DNA from: Chthonomonadales bacterium
GTDB lineage: Bacteria; Armatimonadota; Chthonomonadetes; Chthonomonadales; CAJBBX01
Length of the DNA: 64,000 bases
Assembly: GCA_020849275.1 (NCBI GenBank)
Contig: JADLGO010000065.1
Location: 94,601-158,600 of the forward strand
Direction of reading: 5' to 3'
Shown piece after piece: positions 1 to 8,325 of the stretch (positions within the stretch are counted from its first letter, which is position 1; the number at the start of each line of letters is the position of its first letter). The position numbers and the translations under genes are program-made. The notes under the pieces were generated by a model. It ran no database searches. It had not been told where the DNA came from and saw only the letters and a program-made list of their open reading frames with translations.

Positions 1-729
1 TACGTGCTGGCGACCAAGGTCTACTTCCCGATGGACGAGGGGCCGAACGACCGCGGCCTCTCGCGCAAGCACATTCGCGAGCAGTGTGACCGCAGTCTGC
101 GCCGCCTTGGAGTCGACTACATCGACCTGTACCAGTGCCACCGGTTCGACTCGGAGGCGCCGCTCGTGGAGACGCTGCGCGCCCTCGACGATCTGGTGAG
201 CGCCGGCAAGGTGCTCTACCTGGGCTTCAGCGAGTGGCCGGCGCCGCGCATCGCCGAGGCGGTCGGGCTGCAGGACCGACTGGGCCTCGACCGCTTCGTG
301 TCGAGCCAGCCCCACTACAACCTGCTGGGCCGCGGACTGGAGCGCGAGGTGATGCCGGTCTGTGCGCGCGAGGGCATTGGCCAGATCGTCTACTCGCCGC
401 TCGCCCAGGGAGTGCTGACCGGCAAGTACCGGCCGGGCGAGCCGCCGCCGCGCGGCACGCGCGCCGCCGACCCGAAGCAGAACATGTTCATGAACGAGGG
501 CAAGCTGGACGAAGCCGTCCTCGCGAAGGTGCGCACACTGGCGCCCATCGCCGAGCGCGAGGGTATGAGCCTGCCGCAGATGGCGTTGGCCTGGTGCCTG
601 AGGCGGCCGGAGGTATCCAGCGTCATCATCGGCGCCAGCCGGCCCGAGCAGGTCAACGAGAACGCGGGGGCCTCGGGCAGGACGCTGAGCCCGGCAGCGC
701 TCGAGGCGATCGACACGACGCTGGCATAG
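1..729 (+). CDS. Aldo/keto reductase, 3' part (5' end outside window)
   Basis: This is an NAD(P)H-dependent oxidoreductase of the aldo/keto reductase superfamily, open from the first base of the window, so the N-terminus is missing. The first residues hold the catalytic lysine (ATK, residue 6 of the fragment) and the catalytic histidine in LYQCHR (residue 47). The usual Asp and Tyr would lie upstream, outside the window. The C-terminal part keeps the cofactor-binding strand VIIGASRPEQ typical of the YghZ/Kv-beta-like branch. The substrate cannot be inferred. About 240 of the usual 310-330 residues are present. The gene ends at a strong hairpin and is convergent with hspR. Confidence 0.9.
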   Translation, partial: YVLATKVYFPMDEGPNDRGLSRKHIREQCDRSLRRLGVDYIDLYQCHRFDSEAPLVETLRALDDLVSAGKVLYLGFSEWPAPRIAEAVGLQDRLGLDRFVSSQPHYNLLGRGLEREVMPVCAREGIGQIVYSPLAQGVLTGKYRPGEPPPRGTRAADPKQNMFMNEGKLDEAVLAKVRTLAPIAEREGMSLPQMALAWCLRRPEVSSVIIGASRPEQVNENAGASGRTLSPAALEAIDTTLA

Positions 730-771
730 GCGAGGGCCCCGGAGCTCCGCACCCCCGGGGCCGCTCTCGCC
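729..771. terminator. Hairpin terminator between the aldo/keto reductase and hspR
   Basis: A GC-rich inverted repeat pairs 729-742 with 755-771, with a three-base bulge, directly after the reductase stop codon. It has no T tract. It sits between convergent genes, so it may stop transcription from both sides. Confidence 0.5.
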
Positions 772-788
772 TCGTTGCGCCTCGCCGG

Positions 789-1121
789 TCACTGTCCGGC
801 CGCGGGCAGTCGCCGCGCGGACAGGACGGCGGCCCGCTCACGGGCCGTTTCCAGCTCCTCCTGAAGGCGCTCCATCTTCTGCAGCAGGTCGAGAATAATC
901 TCGACGCCAGCCAGGTTCACACCCATCTCCTGCGTGAACCGGCGGATCTGGCGGAGCCGGTCGATGTCGGTCTCGGAGTAGAGCCGGTTCTTGTTGCTGA
1001 CGCGGTGCGGCGTCACGAGGCCCAGGCGCTCATAGAGACGGACGGTCTGCGGATGCAGGCCGGTGAGCTGCGCCGCGATCCCGATCATGTAGACGGGTTC
1101 GTTCGGGTCGCGCTGTGCCAT
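789..1121 (-). CDS. hspR: HspR, MerR-family heat-shock repressor
   Basis: A 110-residue MerR-type regulator. The winged helix-turn-helix spans about residues 10-75 (MIGIAAQLTGLHPQTVRLYE and the following wing), followed by a coiled dimerisation helix around 80-100. In actinobacteria HspR represses dnaK operons by binding HAIR inverted repeats, with DnaK as co-repressor. Here it is the last gene of dnaK-dnaJ-hspR and starts 11 bases after dnaJ, behind a GGAGG ribosome-binding site at good spacing. A HAIR-like operator lies in the dnaK promoter, so an autoregulatory loop is likely. The assignment rests on both sequence and position. Confidence 0.93.
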   Translation of the reverse strand: MAQRDPNEPVYMIGIAAQLTGLHPQTVRLYERLGLVTPHRVSNKNRLYSETDIDRLRQIRRFTQEMGVNLAGVEIILDLLQKMERLQEELETARERAAVLSARRLPAAGQ

Positions 1122-1132
1122 CTTCGCCTCCT

Positions 1133-2149
1133 TTACTGGGAGCGAACGCTATCGCCGCGGATGCGCGCGAGCTGATGAAGCAGCTCCCGCTCTCGCGGCG
1201 ATGGCTCCTTCGGGACCGTGACGCGCACCCGCGCGTACAGGTCGCCCGGGCGACCACCAGGATCGGGCATGCCCTGGCCAGCAATACGGATCCTCTGTCC
1301 GCTCTGCACGCCGGCCGGCACGTTCAGCGTTCTTGGGCCAGTCAGTGTCGCCACGGCGGCCTCGCCTCCCAGGGTGGCCACCGTGAACGGGATGTCCGCG
1401 TCCGTGTAGATGTCGCGTCCGCGTAGCTCGAACCGTGCGTGTGGCTTCATGCGGACGACCAGGTAGAGGTCGCCGCGCGTCCCGTCGGTTCCGGCGCCTC
1501 CCTGGCCCGGCACGCGGAGGCGCCGGCCCTCCTCCGTGCCGGGCGGCACCCTGACCTTCACGCGGCGGGTACGGGTGATGCGCCCGTGCCCGCGGCAGTC
1601 GGGGCAGACGGCGCCGATGTCGAACGCTCCGCGGCCCCGCCGGACGTTGCCGACGCCCCCGCATGCCGGGCAGAGGTCCTCGATAGTGAGGGTCTCCTCG
1701 CGGGAGGCGCCGCGGAACACCTCCTCCAGGGTGAGCTCGATGGCGAACTCCACGTCCTCGCCGGTCGCCGCGGCGCGCTGGGCGCGTCCGCGCCTTCCGC
1801 CGAAGAGCGTCTCAAATAACTCGCCGAGCCGCTCGCCTCCGGCGCCGATATCGAAATCGAAGCTCCCAGCGCCGCCGAACGGCGTCTGCCCGGCTTGCGG
1901 TCGCGCCTGGCTGTACTGGCGCCACTGCTCGCCCAGGCTATCGTACTGGGCCCGCTTGTGCGGGTCGCTCAGCGCCTCGTAGGCCTCGCTGATCTCCTTG
2001 AAGCGCTCCTCCGCCGTCCGGTCGCCCGGGTTCACGTCCGGATGGTACTTGCGGGCGAGCCTGCGGTAGGCGGACTTGATGGACTTCTCGTCCGCCGATC
2101 GGTCGATCCCGAGGATCTTGTAGTAGTCCTTGTACCGGGGCCCGTTCAC
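1133..2149 (-). CDS. dnaJ: DnaJ-type co-chaperone with a reduced zinc centre
   Basis: A J-domain co-chaperone that stimulates the DnaK ATPase and delivers substrates. The J domain (about residues 5-72) has the HPD motif in ARKYHPDVN. A glycine/phenylalanine-rich linker follows, then a cysteine region, then the two beta-rich substrate domains and dimerisation end. Only two CxxCxGxG motifs are present (CPACGGVG and CPDCRGHG), where classical DnaJ has four, so it can hold only one zinc centre. At 338 residues it is shorter than typical DnaJ (about 375). It lies 158 bases downstream of dnaK and just upstream of hspR. No grpE is present in the window. Confidence 0.93.
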   Translation of the reverse strand: MNGPRYKDYYKILGIDRSADEKSIKSAYRRLARKYHPDVNPGDRTAEERFKEISEAYEALSDPHKRAQYDSLGEQWRQYSQARPQAGQTPFGGAGSFDFDIGAGGERLGELFETLFGGRRGRAQRAAATGEDVEFAIELTLEEVFRGASREETLTIEDLCPACGGVGNVRRGRGAFDIGAVCPDCRGHGRITRTRRVKVRVPPGTEEGRRLRVPGQGGAGTDGTRGDLYLVVRMKPHARFELRGRDIYTDADIPFTVATLGGEAAVATLTGPRTLNVPAGVQSGQRIRIAGQGMPDPGGRPGDLYARVRVTVPKEPSPRERELLHQLARIRGDSVRSQ

Positions 2150-2307
2150 ATCCGTCCGCCCTGTCCGCCTGCTGGCCCGCCGTGCCGCTCGGCGGGGCGC
2201 GGCGGCGCGGTTGCCGAACGCGCGGCGGCGTTGGCCGCCGGGGAGGTTCGGAAGGCCGGCGCCGAAGGCGCTCGCCGCCGGCCCTCTCCCCCACGTAGCA
2301 TGTGGCC

Positions 2308-4146
2308 CTACGCCTTGAACTCGGCGTCGATCACGTCCTCGTTCGCGTCGGGCGCCGCACCGGCCCCGTCGGAGGCCGGCTGCTCCGCGCCGGGCGCGCC
2401 GGCGTCGGCGCTCTGCTTGTAGAGGCGCTCGCTGAGCGAATAGCTGGCCTGGCGGAGCTCCTCGGTGAGCCGCTTGATGTCCTCGGCGTTGTCGGCCTTC
2501 ACCGCGCTGCGCAGGTTCTCGATCGCCGTCTCGACGCGCCCCTTCTCGTCGGCGGGCACCTTGTCGCCCAGGTCGGCGAGCATCCGCTCGGTCTGGTAGG
2601 CCAGCGCGTCCGCGTTGTTGCGGAGCTCGGCGGCCTCGCGCTGCCGGCGATCCTCGTCAGCGTGCGAGGCGGCCTCGTTCACCATGCGGTCGATGTCGCG
2701 CTTGTCCAGGTTGGAGGAGCCGGTGATCGTGATGCTCTGCTCCTTGCTGGTGGCGCGGTCCTTCGCCGAGACGTTCACGATCCCGTTGGCGTCGATGTCG
2801 AACGTCACCTCGATCTGTGGCACGCCGCGTGGCGCGGGCGGAAGGCCGGTCAGCACGAAGTCGCCCAACGCCTTGTTGTGCGCCGCGATCTCGCGCTCGC
2901 CCTGGAACACCTTCACGTGCACCGTGGTCTGGCCGTCGTCGGCGGTGGAGAAGACTTCCGACTTGCGGGTGGGAATGGTGGTGTTGCGATCGATCAGCCG
3001 GGTCATCACCCCGCCCAGGGTCTCGATACCCAGGCTCAGCGGGGTCACGTCAAGGAGCACCACGTCCTTCACCTCGCCGGCCAGCACCCCCGCCTGGATG
3101 GCGGCGCCGACGGCCACGACCTCGTCGGGATTCACGCCCTTGTTGGGCTCCTTGCCGCCGCCGAGCTTGCGCACGAGCTCCTGGATCATCGGCATACGGG
3201 TGGAGCCGCCGACGAGGACGATCTCGTCTATGTCGCTCGCGCTGACCTTCGCGTCCTGAACCGCCCGGTTGAAGGGCTGCACGCATCGCTCCGTCAGGTC
3301 GCGGGTTAGCTCCTCGAACCTCGCACGAGTGAGGTTCACGTCGAGGTGGACCGGCCCGTCCGCCGTGGCGGAGATGAACGGCAGGTTGATGTTGGTCTGA
3401 ACGACGTTGGACAGCTCGACCTTCGCCTTCTCCGCGGCCTCGCGCAGCCGCTGCATCGCCTGGCGGTCCTTGCTCAGGTCGATGCCGTGCTCCTTGCGGA
3501 ACTCGCCGGCCACGTGGGTTACGATGCGCTCGTCCCAGTCGTCGCCGCCCAGTTGCGTGTCGCCCGCGGTCGACTTCACCTCGAAGACGCCGTCGCCGAC
3601 CTCCAGGATGGAGACGTCGAAGGTGCCTCCTCCAAGGTCGAACACCAGGATCGTCTCGTTCTTCTTCTTGTCGAGGCCGTAGGCGAGCGCGGCGGCCGTG
3701 GGCTCGTTGATGATCCGGTGCACCTTGAGCCCGGCGATCTCGCCGGCGTTTTTGGTAGCCGTCCGCTGCGCGTCGTTGAAGTAGGCGGGCACGGTGATCA
3801 CGGCGGAGTCGACCTTCTCGCCGAGATATGCCTCGGCGTCCGCCCTGAGCTTCTGAAGGACCATGGCGGAGATCTCTTCCGGCGTGTAGCTCTTGTCATC
3901 GATGGTGGTGCGCTCGGACGTGCCCATCCGGCGCTTGATCGACAGGACGGTCCGTTCGGGGTTGACGATGGCCTGGCGCTTGGCGCTGGAGCCCACGAGG
4001 CGCTCGCCGCTCCGGTTGAACCCCACGACAGAGGGGGTCAGGCGGCTGCCCTCAGCATTCGCGATCACGGTGGGCTCGCCGCCCTCCAGCACGGCGACCA
4101 CGGAGTTGGTCGTACCAAGGTCGATCCCAACGGTCTTCGGCATCAC
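2308..4146 (-). CDS. dnaK: DnaK, Hsp70 molecular chaperone
   Basis: A 612-residue Hsp70. It begins with the nucleotide-binding signature [10 protein letters not shown] and carries the two other Hsp70 signatures, [12 protein letters not shown] and [11 protein letters not shown]. The substrate-binding domain and helical lid follow, ending in an acidic tail ([12 protein letters not shown]). It folds and refolds proteins in the cytoplasm together with DnaJ and GrpE. A GGAGGTG ribosome-binding site precedes the start; two adjacent ATG codons (MMPK) make the exact first residue uncertain by one. It is the first gene of dnaK-dnaJ-hspR and is transcribed from a consensus-like promoter overlapped by a HAIR-like operator. 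Confidence 0.98.
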   Translation of the reverse strand: MMPKTVGIDLGTTNSVVAVLEGGEPTVIANAEGSRLTPSVVGFNRSGERLVGSSAKRQAIVNPERTVLSIKRRMGTSERTTIDDKSYTPEEISAMVLQKLRADAEAYLGEKVDSAVITVPAYFNDAQRTATKNAGEIAGLKVHRIINEPTAAALAYGLDKKKNETILVFDLGGGTFDVSILEVGDGVFEVKSTAGDTQLGGDDWDERIVTHVAGEFRKEHGIDLSKDRQAMQRLREAAEKAKVELSNVVQTNINLPFISATADGPVHLDVNLTRARFEELTRDLTERCVQPFNRAVQDAKVSASDIDEIVLVGGSTRMPMIQELVRKLGGGKEPNKGVNPDEVVAVGAAIQAGVLAGEVKDVVLLDVTPLSLGIETLGGVMTRLIDRNTTIPTRKSEVFSTADDGQTTVHVKVFQGEREIAAHNKALGDFVLTGLPPAPRGVPQIEVTFDIDANGIVNVSAKDRATSKEQSITITGSSNLDKRDIDRMVNEAASHADEDRRQREAAELRNNADALAYQTERMLADLGDKVPADEKGRVETAIENLRSAVKADNAEDIKRLTEELRQASYSLSERLYKQSADAGAPGAEQPASDGAGAAPDANEDVIDAEFKA

Positions 4147-4249
4147 GACACCTCCCGGTTACGGCGCATGTACGACTTGCCCGGGCCCCGCGCAGCGCGC
4201 GAGGTGGCCCGGCGTACGCCTGCCGCCGCGTAAGAGTTAGCCCGTACAG

Positions 4250-4278
4250 TGTATCCGACTTGAGCGTGGTCTTGTCAA
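4250..4278 (-). promoter_or_regulatory. Sigma-70-type promoter of dnaK
   Basis: On the minus strand TTGACA (4273-4278) is separated by exactly 17 bases from GATACA (4250-4255). An alternative -10 is TACACT two bases downstream. It lies about 105 bases upstream of the dnaK start. Confidence 0.75.
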
Positions 4279-4279
4279 G
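4259..4279. promoter_or_regulatory. HAIR-like HspR operator overlapping the dnaK promoter
   Basis: The sequence CTTGAGC-N7-TGTCAAG matches the known HAIR consensus CTTGAGT-N7-ACTCAAG at 11 of 14 half-site positions with the correct 7-base spacer. It covers the -35 element and most of the spacer, where bound HspR would block RNA polymerase. It is the only such site noticed near the chaperone and protease genes. Confidence 0.75.
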
Positions 4280-4551
4280 TTTGTATACGCGGAGGAGCGC
4301 AAGGCGGTTTCACGCTGCGGACTCATTGGCGCCCATTGCGTGGCGGCCGGTCGCCAGGGAGTGGGCGCCTGCCGGATTGGCACGGAACTTGCCGGGGTGC
4401 ACTCGTCAGCGCCCGGCCGATCCGCCCTGCACCGGCCCGAGCGCGACGCGCGCGGCGGCCAGGGGCGCCGCCCGATGGGCGCGAGCCTCCACCGCGTTCC
4501 CGCGCGCAATCGGGCGCCTCATCTCGCTGCGAGCGAAGGAGGGAATGGTTG

Positions 4552-5139
4552 ATGCGACGCATGATGCGAGCGATCACGCTCACGACGGCAATGCTCATGA
4601 TCGCCGCTGCAGGCCATGCGCAGTTGTTCATGGCAGGCCTCGACGGTGCGAGCGAAGCCCCGCCGAACGCCTCTCCCGGCACGGGCGAGGTCTGGGTGAC
4701 GCTTGACTCGATTGCCCACACGATGCGGGTTCAGGTCACGTTCGCCGACCTGCTCGGGATGACGACAGCATCCCACATCCACGCCGCCACCGCCGTCCCG
4801 GGCGTCGGCACGGCCGGCGTGGCGACCCCCACGCCCACGTTCCCCGGTTTCCCGCTCGGCGTGACCGCGGGGAGCTACGACGTGACTCTCGATATGACGC
4901 TGCCCGCCTCGTACAACGCGAGCTACCTGACGGCGCACGGCGGAACGCCCGCAACGGCGGAGGCCGACCTTTTCGCCGCGATCACGGACGGCCGAGCGTA
5001 CCTCAATGTCCATACGGCGTTGTTCCCGGGAGGCGAGATTCGCGGGTTCCTGCAGCCGGTGCCGGAGCCGGGCGCGGTGGGCCTCATCGGTGGGCTCGCC
5101 CTTGCTGGCTGGCTCCTGGCGGCGCGGAGGCGCCGGTAG
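4552..5139 (+). CDS. CHRD-domain secreted protein with PEP-CTERM anchor
   Basis: A 195-residue exported protein. A signal peptide (about residues 1-26, ending GHAQ) is followed by a CHRD domain, recognisable from SHIHAAT in the middle and the late FPGGEIRGFL motif. CHRD was named from chordin and occurs in many bacterial surface proteins of unknown role. The C-terminus has the full PEP-CTERM architecture: VPEPGA, a hydrophobic helix and RRRR, a signal recognised by exosortase. The start at 4552 is chosen because it follows a GAAGGAGGG ribosome-binding site and gives the signal peptide; the frame stays open upstream. No exosortase gene is in the window. Confidence 0.9.
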   Translation: MRRMMRAITLTTAMLMIAAAGHAQLFMAGLDGASEAPPNASPGTGEVWVTLDSIAHTMRVQVTFADLLGMTTASHIHAATAVPGVGTAGVATPTPTFPGFPLGVTAGSYDVTLDMTLPASYNASYLTAHGGTPATAEADLFAAITDGRAYLNVHTALFPGGEIRGFLQPVPEPGAVGLIGGLALAGWLLAARRRR

Positions 5140-5150
5140 GCGTGTCGTAC

Positions 5151-5184
5151 CATCGGGCGGACGCCGCGCGGCGTCCGCCCGATG
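5151..5184. terminator. Perfect 15-bp hairpin between the CHRD gene and the tRNA cluster
   Basis: Arms 5151-5165 and 5170-5184 are perfect inverted repeats around a GCGC loop. There is no T tract. It lies just after the CHRD gene and at the 3' end of the convergent tRNA cluster, so it probably serves both transcripts. Confidence 0.65.
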
Positions 5185-5247
5185 CGCGCGCGGCCATGGA
5201 AGGCCTGAATGCGGGATGCTACGTGCGGCGCGGGCGCGTGAGAGGAG

Positions 5248-5331
5248 CGGAGGGGGCGGGATTCGAACCCGCGAGGCTTTTGGCCTACCCGCTTTCGAGG
5301 CGGGCGCACTCGACCACTATGCGACCCCTCC
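5248..5331 (-). tRNA. tRNA-Ser (anticodon CGA)
   Basis: An 84-nt cloverleaf with acceptor stem GGAGGGG/CCCCTCC, a D arm, anticodon stem CCCGC/GCGGG with loop CTCGAAA (anticodon CGA, reads UCG), a long variable arm (TAGGCC-AAA-AGCCTC) typical of class II tRNAs, and T loop TTCGAAT. The discriminator base is G. CCA is not encoded. It is last in a three-tRNA minus-strand cluster. Confidence 0.97.
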
Positions 5332-5409
5332 GGGTCGGAGTCAGAGCGAAAGCTGGGGGCCGCGGTCCGCGGATGGCGCGGAACCCGCCTCCAGCTCCCG
5401 GCCGGCAAG

Positions 5410-5482
5410 CGCCCTCGGAGGGAATCGAACCCCCGACTCAGGGCTTAGGACGCCCCAGCTCTATCCGCTGAGCTACGAGGGC
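5410..5482 (-). tRNA. tRNA-Arg (anticodon CCT)
   Basis: A 73-nt cloverleaf: acceptor GCCCTCG/CGAGGGC, D stem GCTC/GAGC, anticodon stem GGGGC/GCCCT with loop GTCCTAA (anticodon CCT, reads AGG), and T arm with TTCGATT. The discriminator is G and CCA is not encoded. It is the middle gene of the tRNA cluster. Confidence 0.96.
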
Positions 5483-5549
5483 ACGTGGCGGGAACCGCCC
5501 GCCCAGCGCGCAGCGTGTGGTGCGCGCTGGACGGACAGCCCCCTGGTCG

Positions 5550-5622
5550 CGCGCTCGAAGGGACTCGAACCCCCGGCCTACAGGTCCGCAACCTGTCGCT
5601 CTATCCACTGAGCTACGAGCGC
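5550..5622 (-). tRNA. tRNA-Arg (anticodon GCG)
   Basis: A 73-nt cloverleaf: acceptor GCGCTCG/CGAGCGC, D stem GCTC/GAGC, anticodon stem ACAGG/CCTGT with loop TTGCGGA (anticodon GCG, reads CGC and CGU), and T loop TTCGAGT. The discriminator is G. Bacteria normally read these codons with an ACG anticodon deaminated to ICG, so GCG is unusual. It is the first gene after the cluster promoter. Confidence 0.95.
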
Positions 5623-5661
5623 ATCGCGTGTCGCCCGGCGCCTTGGCGCCGAACGCACGCT

Positions 5662-5691
5662 ATTATACGTTGGCGGCGCCGGAGGTGTCAA
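5662..5691 (-). promoter_or_regulatory. Consensus promoter of the tRNA cluster
   Basis: On the minus strand a perfect TTGACA (5686-5691) and a perfect TATAAT (5662-5667) are separated by 18 bases. The -10 lies about 40 bases upstream of the first mature tRNA base. Confidence 0.9.
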
Positions 5692-5709
5692 GGGGTTGGC
5701 CGGCGCGGT

Positions 5710-5744
5710 GAAGGCCACGGCGCTCCTCCGGCGCCGTGGCCTTC
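5710..5744. terminator. 14-bp hairpin downstream of the small membrane protein gene
   Basis: Arms 5710-5723 and 5731-5744 are perfect inverted repeats around a 7-base loop. It lies 11 bases beyond the stop codon of the minus-strand gene at 5756 and just upstream of the tRNA promoter, so it insulates the two units. Confidence 0.65.
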
Positions 5745-5755
5745 GCGGGCCCGAT

Positions 5756-5986
5756 CTACCGACCGCCGCCGAACCCGCCCGTAACCATCGGGGGCGGGCC
5801 CCCTCCGCTGGTCACCGAGGGGGGGGCGACCGGCGCGCCCATGCCCGCCACGCCGCCCTGGATCGTCTTCTCCACCTCGGCGCTCTGCGCGCCCCCGGCG
5901 CTCCCGCGCCAGAACCACGCGATGACCACGGCCGCCACAACGGCGAAGACCAGCGCCACGACCGCCGGCGGCACCTGCTGCTTCAC
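5756..5986 (-). CDS. Small single-pass membrane protein of unknown function
   Basis: A 76-residue protein with a hydrophobic helix at about residues 7-26 (ending IAWFWRG), then a Gly/Pro-rich tail (GGGPPPMVTGGFGGGR). It starts with GTG behind a strong GAGGAGGG ribosome-binding site. It begins 28 bases after the prepilin-like gene upstream and is probably co-transcribed with it, so a role at the envelope or pilus is possible, but no family is recognised. The low-complexity tail gives no functional clue. Confidence 0.7.
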   Translation of the reverse strand: MKQQVPPAVVALVFAVVAAVVIAWFWRGSAGGAQSAEVEKTIQGGVAGMGAPVAPPSVTSGGGPPPMVTGGFGGGR

Positions 5987-6014
5987 GTCTGCACCCTCCT
6001 CCCTCGGGCCGCCG

Positions 6015-6779
6015 TCAGTCCAGGTCCTGGATCGGGTCCCATCCGAGGCGTGGCCAGTGATAGTCGTAGCCCTGGCCGGGCCACCACGAGGCGCGAACGA
6101 TGGCCCGGTCCACCGGGACCGCCTTCGAGTGGCCGTCGAGGAACGCGAAGTTGATCTTCGAGGAGGGCTCGAACCCGGTGTTCGGCGTGCCCTGGATCCA
6201 GGGGAGCACCGCCTTGCGCTGGTCGTGCCAGTTGACCATCTCGTTGAAGACGTAGACCTGCGCCGGCAGCGTGATAGCGGCGAGCTTGTAGGCTGTCAGC
6301 GTGTGGTTTCCGCAGTCCTGCGGCGTGAACGGAGAATACAGGAAGAAGCGGTAGTGGTAGGAGGCCCAGCGCGCTCCGATCGGGAAGCCGGCCTTCGCGC
6401 CGGTGTCGCTCGGGCAGATCCAGATGTCGGCCGCCTTGATGTACGGCGTCAGCTGCGAGCCGATGCTCGACGTCTGCACATAGGCCTGCGCGTTGGCGTC
6501 GCCGATGCCGGCGTGCCCGCCATAGAGCTCACCGCAGCTATCGCCGATGGCCTGGGCGGCCTGCATGTAGACGACGGGCAGTTTCTCGTCGTAGTCCTGG
6601 GCGTACATCTGTATCGCCAGGCCGAGCTGTTTGGTGTTCGAGAGGCACGAGGTCGCGCGTGCTTGCTCGCGCGCCCTTGCGAACACGGGGAACAGAATGG
6701 CTGCGAGGATCGCGATGATCGCGATCACCACAAGCAGCTCGATCAGCGTGAACCCACGCCGGTACGTCCTGCGGAACAT
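6015..6779 (-). CDS. Prepilin-type N-terminal methylation protein with DGH motif
   Basis: A 254-residue type IV pilin-like secreted protein. It begins [20 protein letters not shown], so the prepilin peptidase site (G|FTLIE) and the hydrophobic assembly helix are at about residues 9-33. The C-terminal part holds the [13 protein letters not shown] motif of the abundant pseudopilin-like proteins of planctomycetes and armatimonads. It is probably exported by a type II secretion or type IV pilus machine; its role is unknown. The start at 6779 is set by GGAG 7 bases upstream and by the prepilin leader; the frame is open much further upstream. It is divergent from the enolase-superfamily gene and followed by the small membrane protein. 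Confidence 0.93.
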   Translation of the reverse strand: MFRRTYRRGFTLIELLVVIAIIAILAAILFPVFARAREQARATSCLSNTKQLGLAIQMYAQDYDEKLPVVYMQAAQAIGDSCGELYGGHAGIGDANAQAYVQTSSIGSQLTPYIKAADIWICPSDTGAKAGFPIGARWASYHYRFFLYSPFTPQDCGNHTLTAYKLAAITLPAQVYVFNEMVNWHDQRKAVLPWIQGTPNTGFEPSSKINFAFLDGHSKAVPVDRAIVRASWWPGQGYDYHWPRLGWDPIQDLD

Positions 6780-6876
6780 GGATTGCTCCAGTCGCGCCGG
6801 CTGCGCCCCAGCCGCGCTCGGGAATTGGGCATGCCGTTGCCACGCCGCCGAGGCGCGGACGCGCTGCCACAGGCCC

Positions 6877-6905
6877 ACTATACGCGCATGGGGCGCGCTC
6901 GTCAA
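6877..6905 (-). promoter_or_regulatory. Promoter of the prepilin-like gene
   Basis: On the minus strand TTGACG (6900-6905), a 17-base spacer and TATAGT (6877-6882), about 100 bases upstream of the start. Confidence 0.75.
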
Positions 6906-6926
6906 GCCGGAGGAGGCGCTATCGCG

Positions 6927-6955
6927 TTGACAGCGCGCCGCCACCGGCCCATAAT
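6927..6955 (+). promoter_or_regulatory. Promoter of the enolase-superfamily gene
   Basis: TTGACA (6927-6932), a 17-base spacer and CATAAT (6950-6955), about 75 bases upstream of the start at 7031. It is back to back with the promoter of the divergent prepilin-like gene, 21 bases away. Confidence 0.75.
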
Positions 6956-7030
6956 AGGGGCGGTGGCGTGTGTGGAGCGTTGCTTCCGAGCCGCGCATGG
7001 CGGACCGGAGCCCTTTCGCGGAGGGAGCCC

Positions 7031-8218
7031 ATGCCACGAATCGAAGGGATCGCCCTCTACGAGATCGTCGGGTCGCGGGAGGCCGTCGTTGCGCCCAACG
7101 CGTACGTCGGCATTCGCCCGCCGCACGCGCGCGAGAACCTGCTTCTTCTGCTGAGCGACGACGGCCGCTGCGGCATCACGAACCTGGTAGATGGGCCTGG
7201 CGAAGGCGTCGAGTTGGACGCGGGCTGGATGGTCGGGTTGGATCCGCGGGAGGCCTTCGCGTGGCAGGGCGGGCACGTGACGGCGCGCGCGCCCGCGCAC
7301 GAGGGAGCGCTGCGGGCCACGCCGGGCCTCGACATTGCGTTGCTCGACCTGTGTGCTCAGTCTGAGAGCGTGCCGCTATGGCGTCTGCTGGGCGACGGGG
7401 CGCGCCCTAACGCGCCGGCCTACGACTCCACGCTCTACTTCGATGACCTGGTTGACGGCGACGGCGGCGTGGACCCCGTCGTCCGCCGCGCGGTGGCCGC
7501 GTTGGCGCGCGGCCACCGCGCGCTCAAGATCAAGGTCGGGCGAGGCCTGAGGTGGATGTCATGGCCGGAGTGCACCGAGCGCGACATCGCCGTGTGTCTG
7601 GCGGTGCGGCGCGCGGTGGGGCCCGAGGTGACGTTGATGGTGGACGCCAACCACGGCTACGGCCGCTACGTCGACGATGCCGTCGACTTCCTCACCGAGA
7701 CGGCTGACTGCGCTTTCGCGTTCGCCGAGGAGATGGTGGACGACGGCGAGGTCGCGGCCCTCCGGGCGGCCTTGCGCACGCGCGGGCTCGAGGTCCCGCT
7801 GGCGGGCGGCGAGGAGGCGCGAGGGCTTGCCTGGTGCCGGGAGCAGTGGTCTGCGTGCCCGCTGGACATCTTCCAGATGGACATGTGCCGTACCGGCTTC
7901 CTGGAGTATCTGGCCATCGCGGAGTTTGCTCGCGACAACGGCCTGCGCCTGGCGCCGCACAACTTCGGCACGCGCATCGGGGTGTGCGCGGCGGCGCACC
8001 TCGCGCGGGCGGTTCCTCAGGCCGTGTGGTGCGAGTGTGACGATAGTGCATTCCCGCAGTACGACTCGAGCGGGGCCACGCTGCGCGACGGCGCGCTCTG
8101 GCTGGACGAGCGGCCCGGCCTGGGAATCCTCGCGTCCGATCCGCGGGTCGCGCCGGGCAGCGACGAAGCGCCTTCGGCAGCCGGGCAGAACGGAACCGCC
8201 CTGCGAGGTGGAGCGTAA
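7031..8218 (+). CDS. Mandelate racemase/muconate lactonizing enzyme family protein
   Basis: A 395-residue enolase-superfamily enzyme. These enzymes abstract a proton next to a carboxylate and stabilise the enolate with Mg2+. The barrel domain shows the KxK acid/base motif (LKIKVG, Lys166 and Lys168), metal-ligand candidates in VDANHGYG (Asp205), FAEEM and GGEEARG, and the late [11 protein letters not shown] histidine (about His310). This pattern fits the mandelate-racemase group that dehydrates or epimerises sugar acids. The exact substrate cannot be read from the sequence. The ATG at 7031 follows GGAGGGAG. It has its own promoter and is followed by hsp20 in the same direction after about 107 bases. 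Confidence 0.88.
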   Translation: MPRIEGIALYEIVGSREAVVAPNAYVGIRPPHARENLLLLLSDDGRCGITNLVDGPGEGVELDAGWMVGLDPREAFAWQGGHVTARAPAHEGALRATPGLDIALLDLCAQSESVPLWRLLGDGARPNAPAYDSTLYFDDLVDGDGGVDPVVRRAVAALARGHRALKIKVGRGLRWMSWPECTERDIAVCLAVRRAVGPEVTLMVDANHGYGRYVDDAVDFLTETADCAFAFAEEMVDDGEVAALRAALRTRGLEVPLAGGEEARGLAWCREQWSACPLDIFQMDMCRTGFLEYLAIAEFARDNGLRLAPHNFGTRIGVCAAAHLARAVPQAVWCECDDSAFPQYDSSGATLRDGALWLDERPGLGILASDPRVAPGSDEAPSAAGQNGTALRGGA

Positions 8219-8325
8219 GACACGATGAACACACGCAGTGACGAAGTGCCGCGCGTCGCCGAGGCCCGCCGAGCGCGACCTACGCCCACCGCCGCGGGGC
8301 GCGATGCCGCGGGGAGCGCCACGAG

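Noticed and set aside
135..1175. Long open frames in other frames over the aldo/keto reductase, dnaK, leuS, pntB and many other genes
   Set aside because: In DNA this rich in GC, stop codons are rare in shadow frames. These products are Arg/Ala/Pro/Gly-rich, match no family and overlap genes with clear motifs.
5248..5622. Integration hot spot at the tRNA cluster
   Set aside because: No direct repeats of tRNA 3' ends, no integrase and no change in base composition were seen around the tRNAs.
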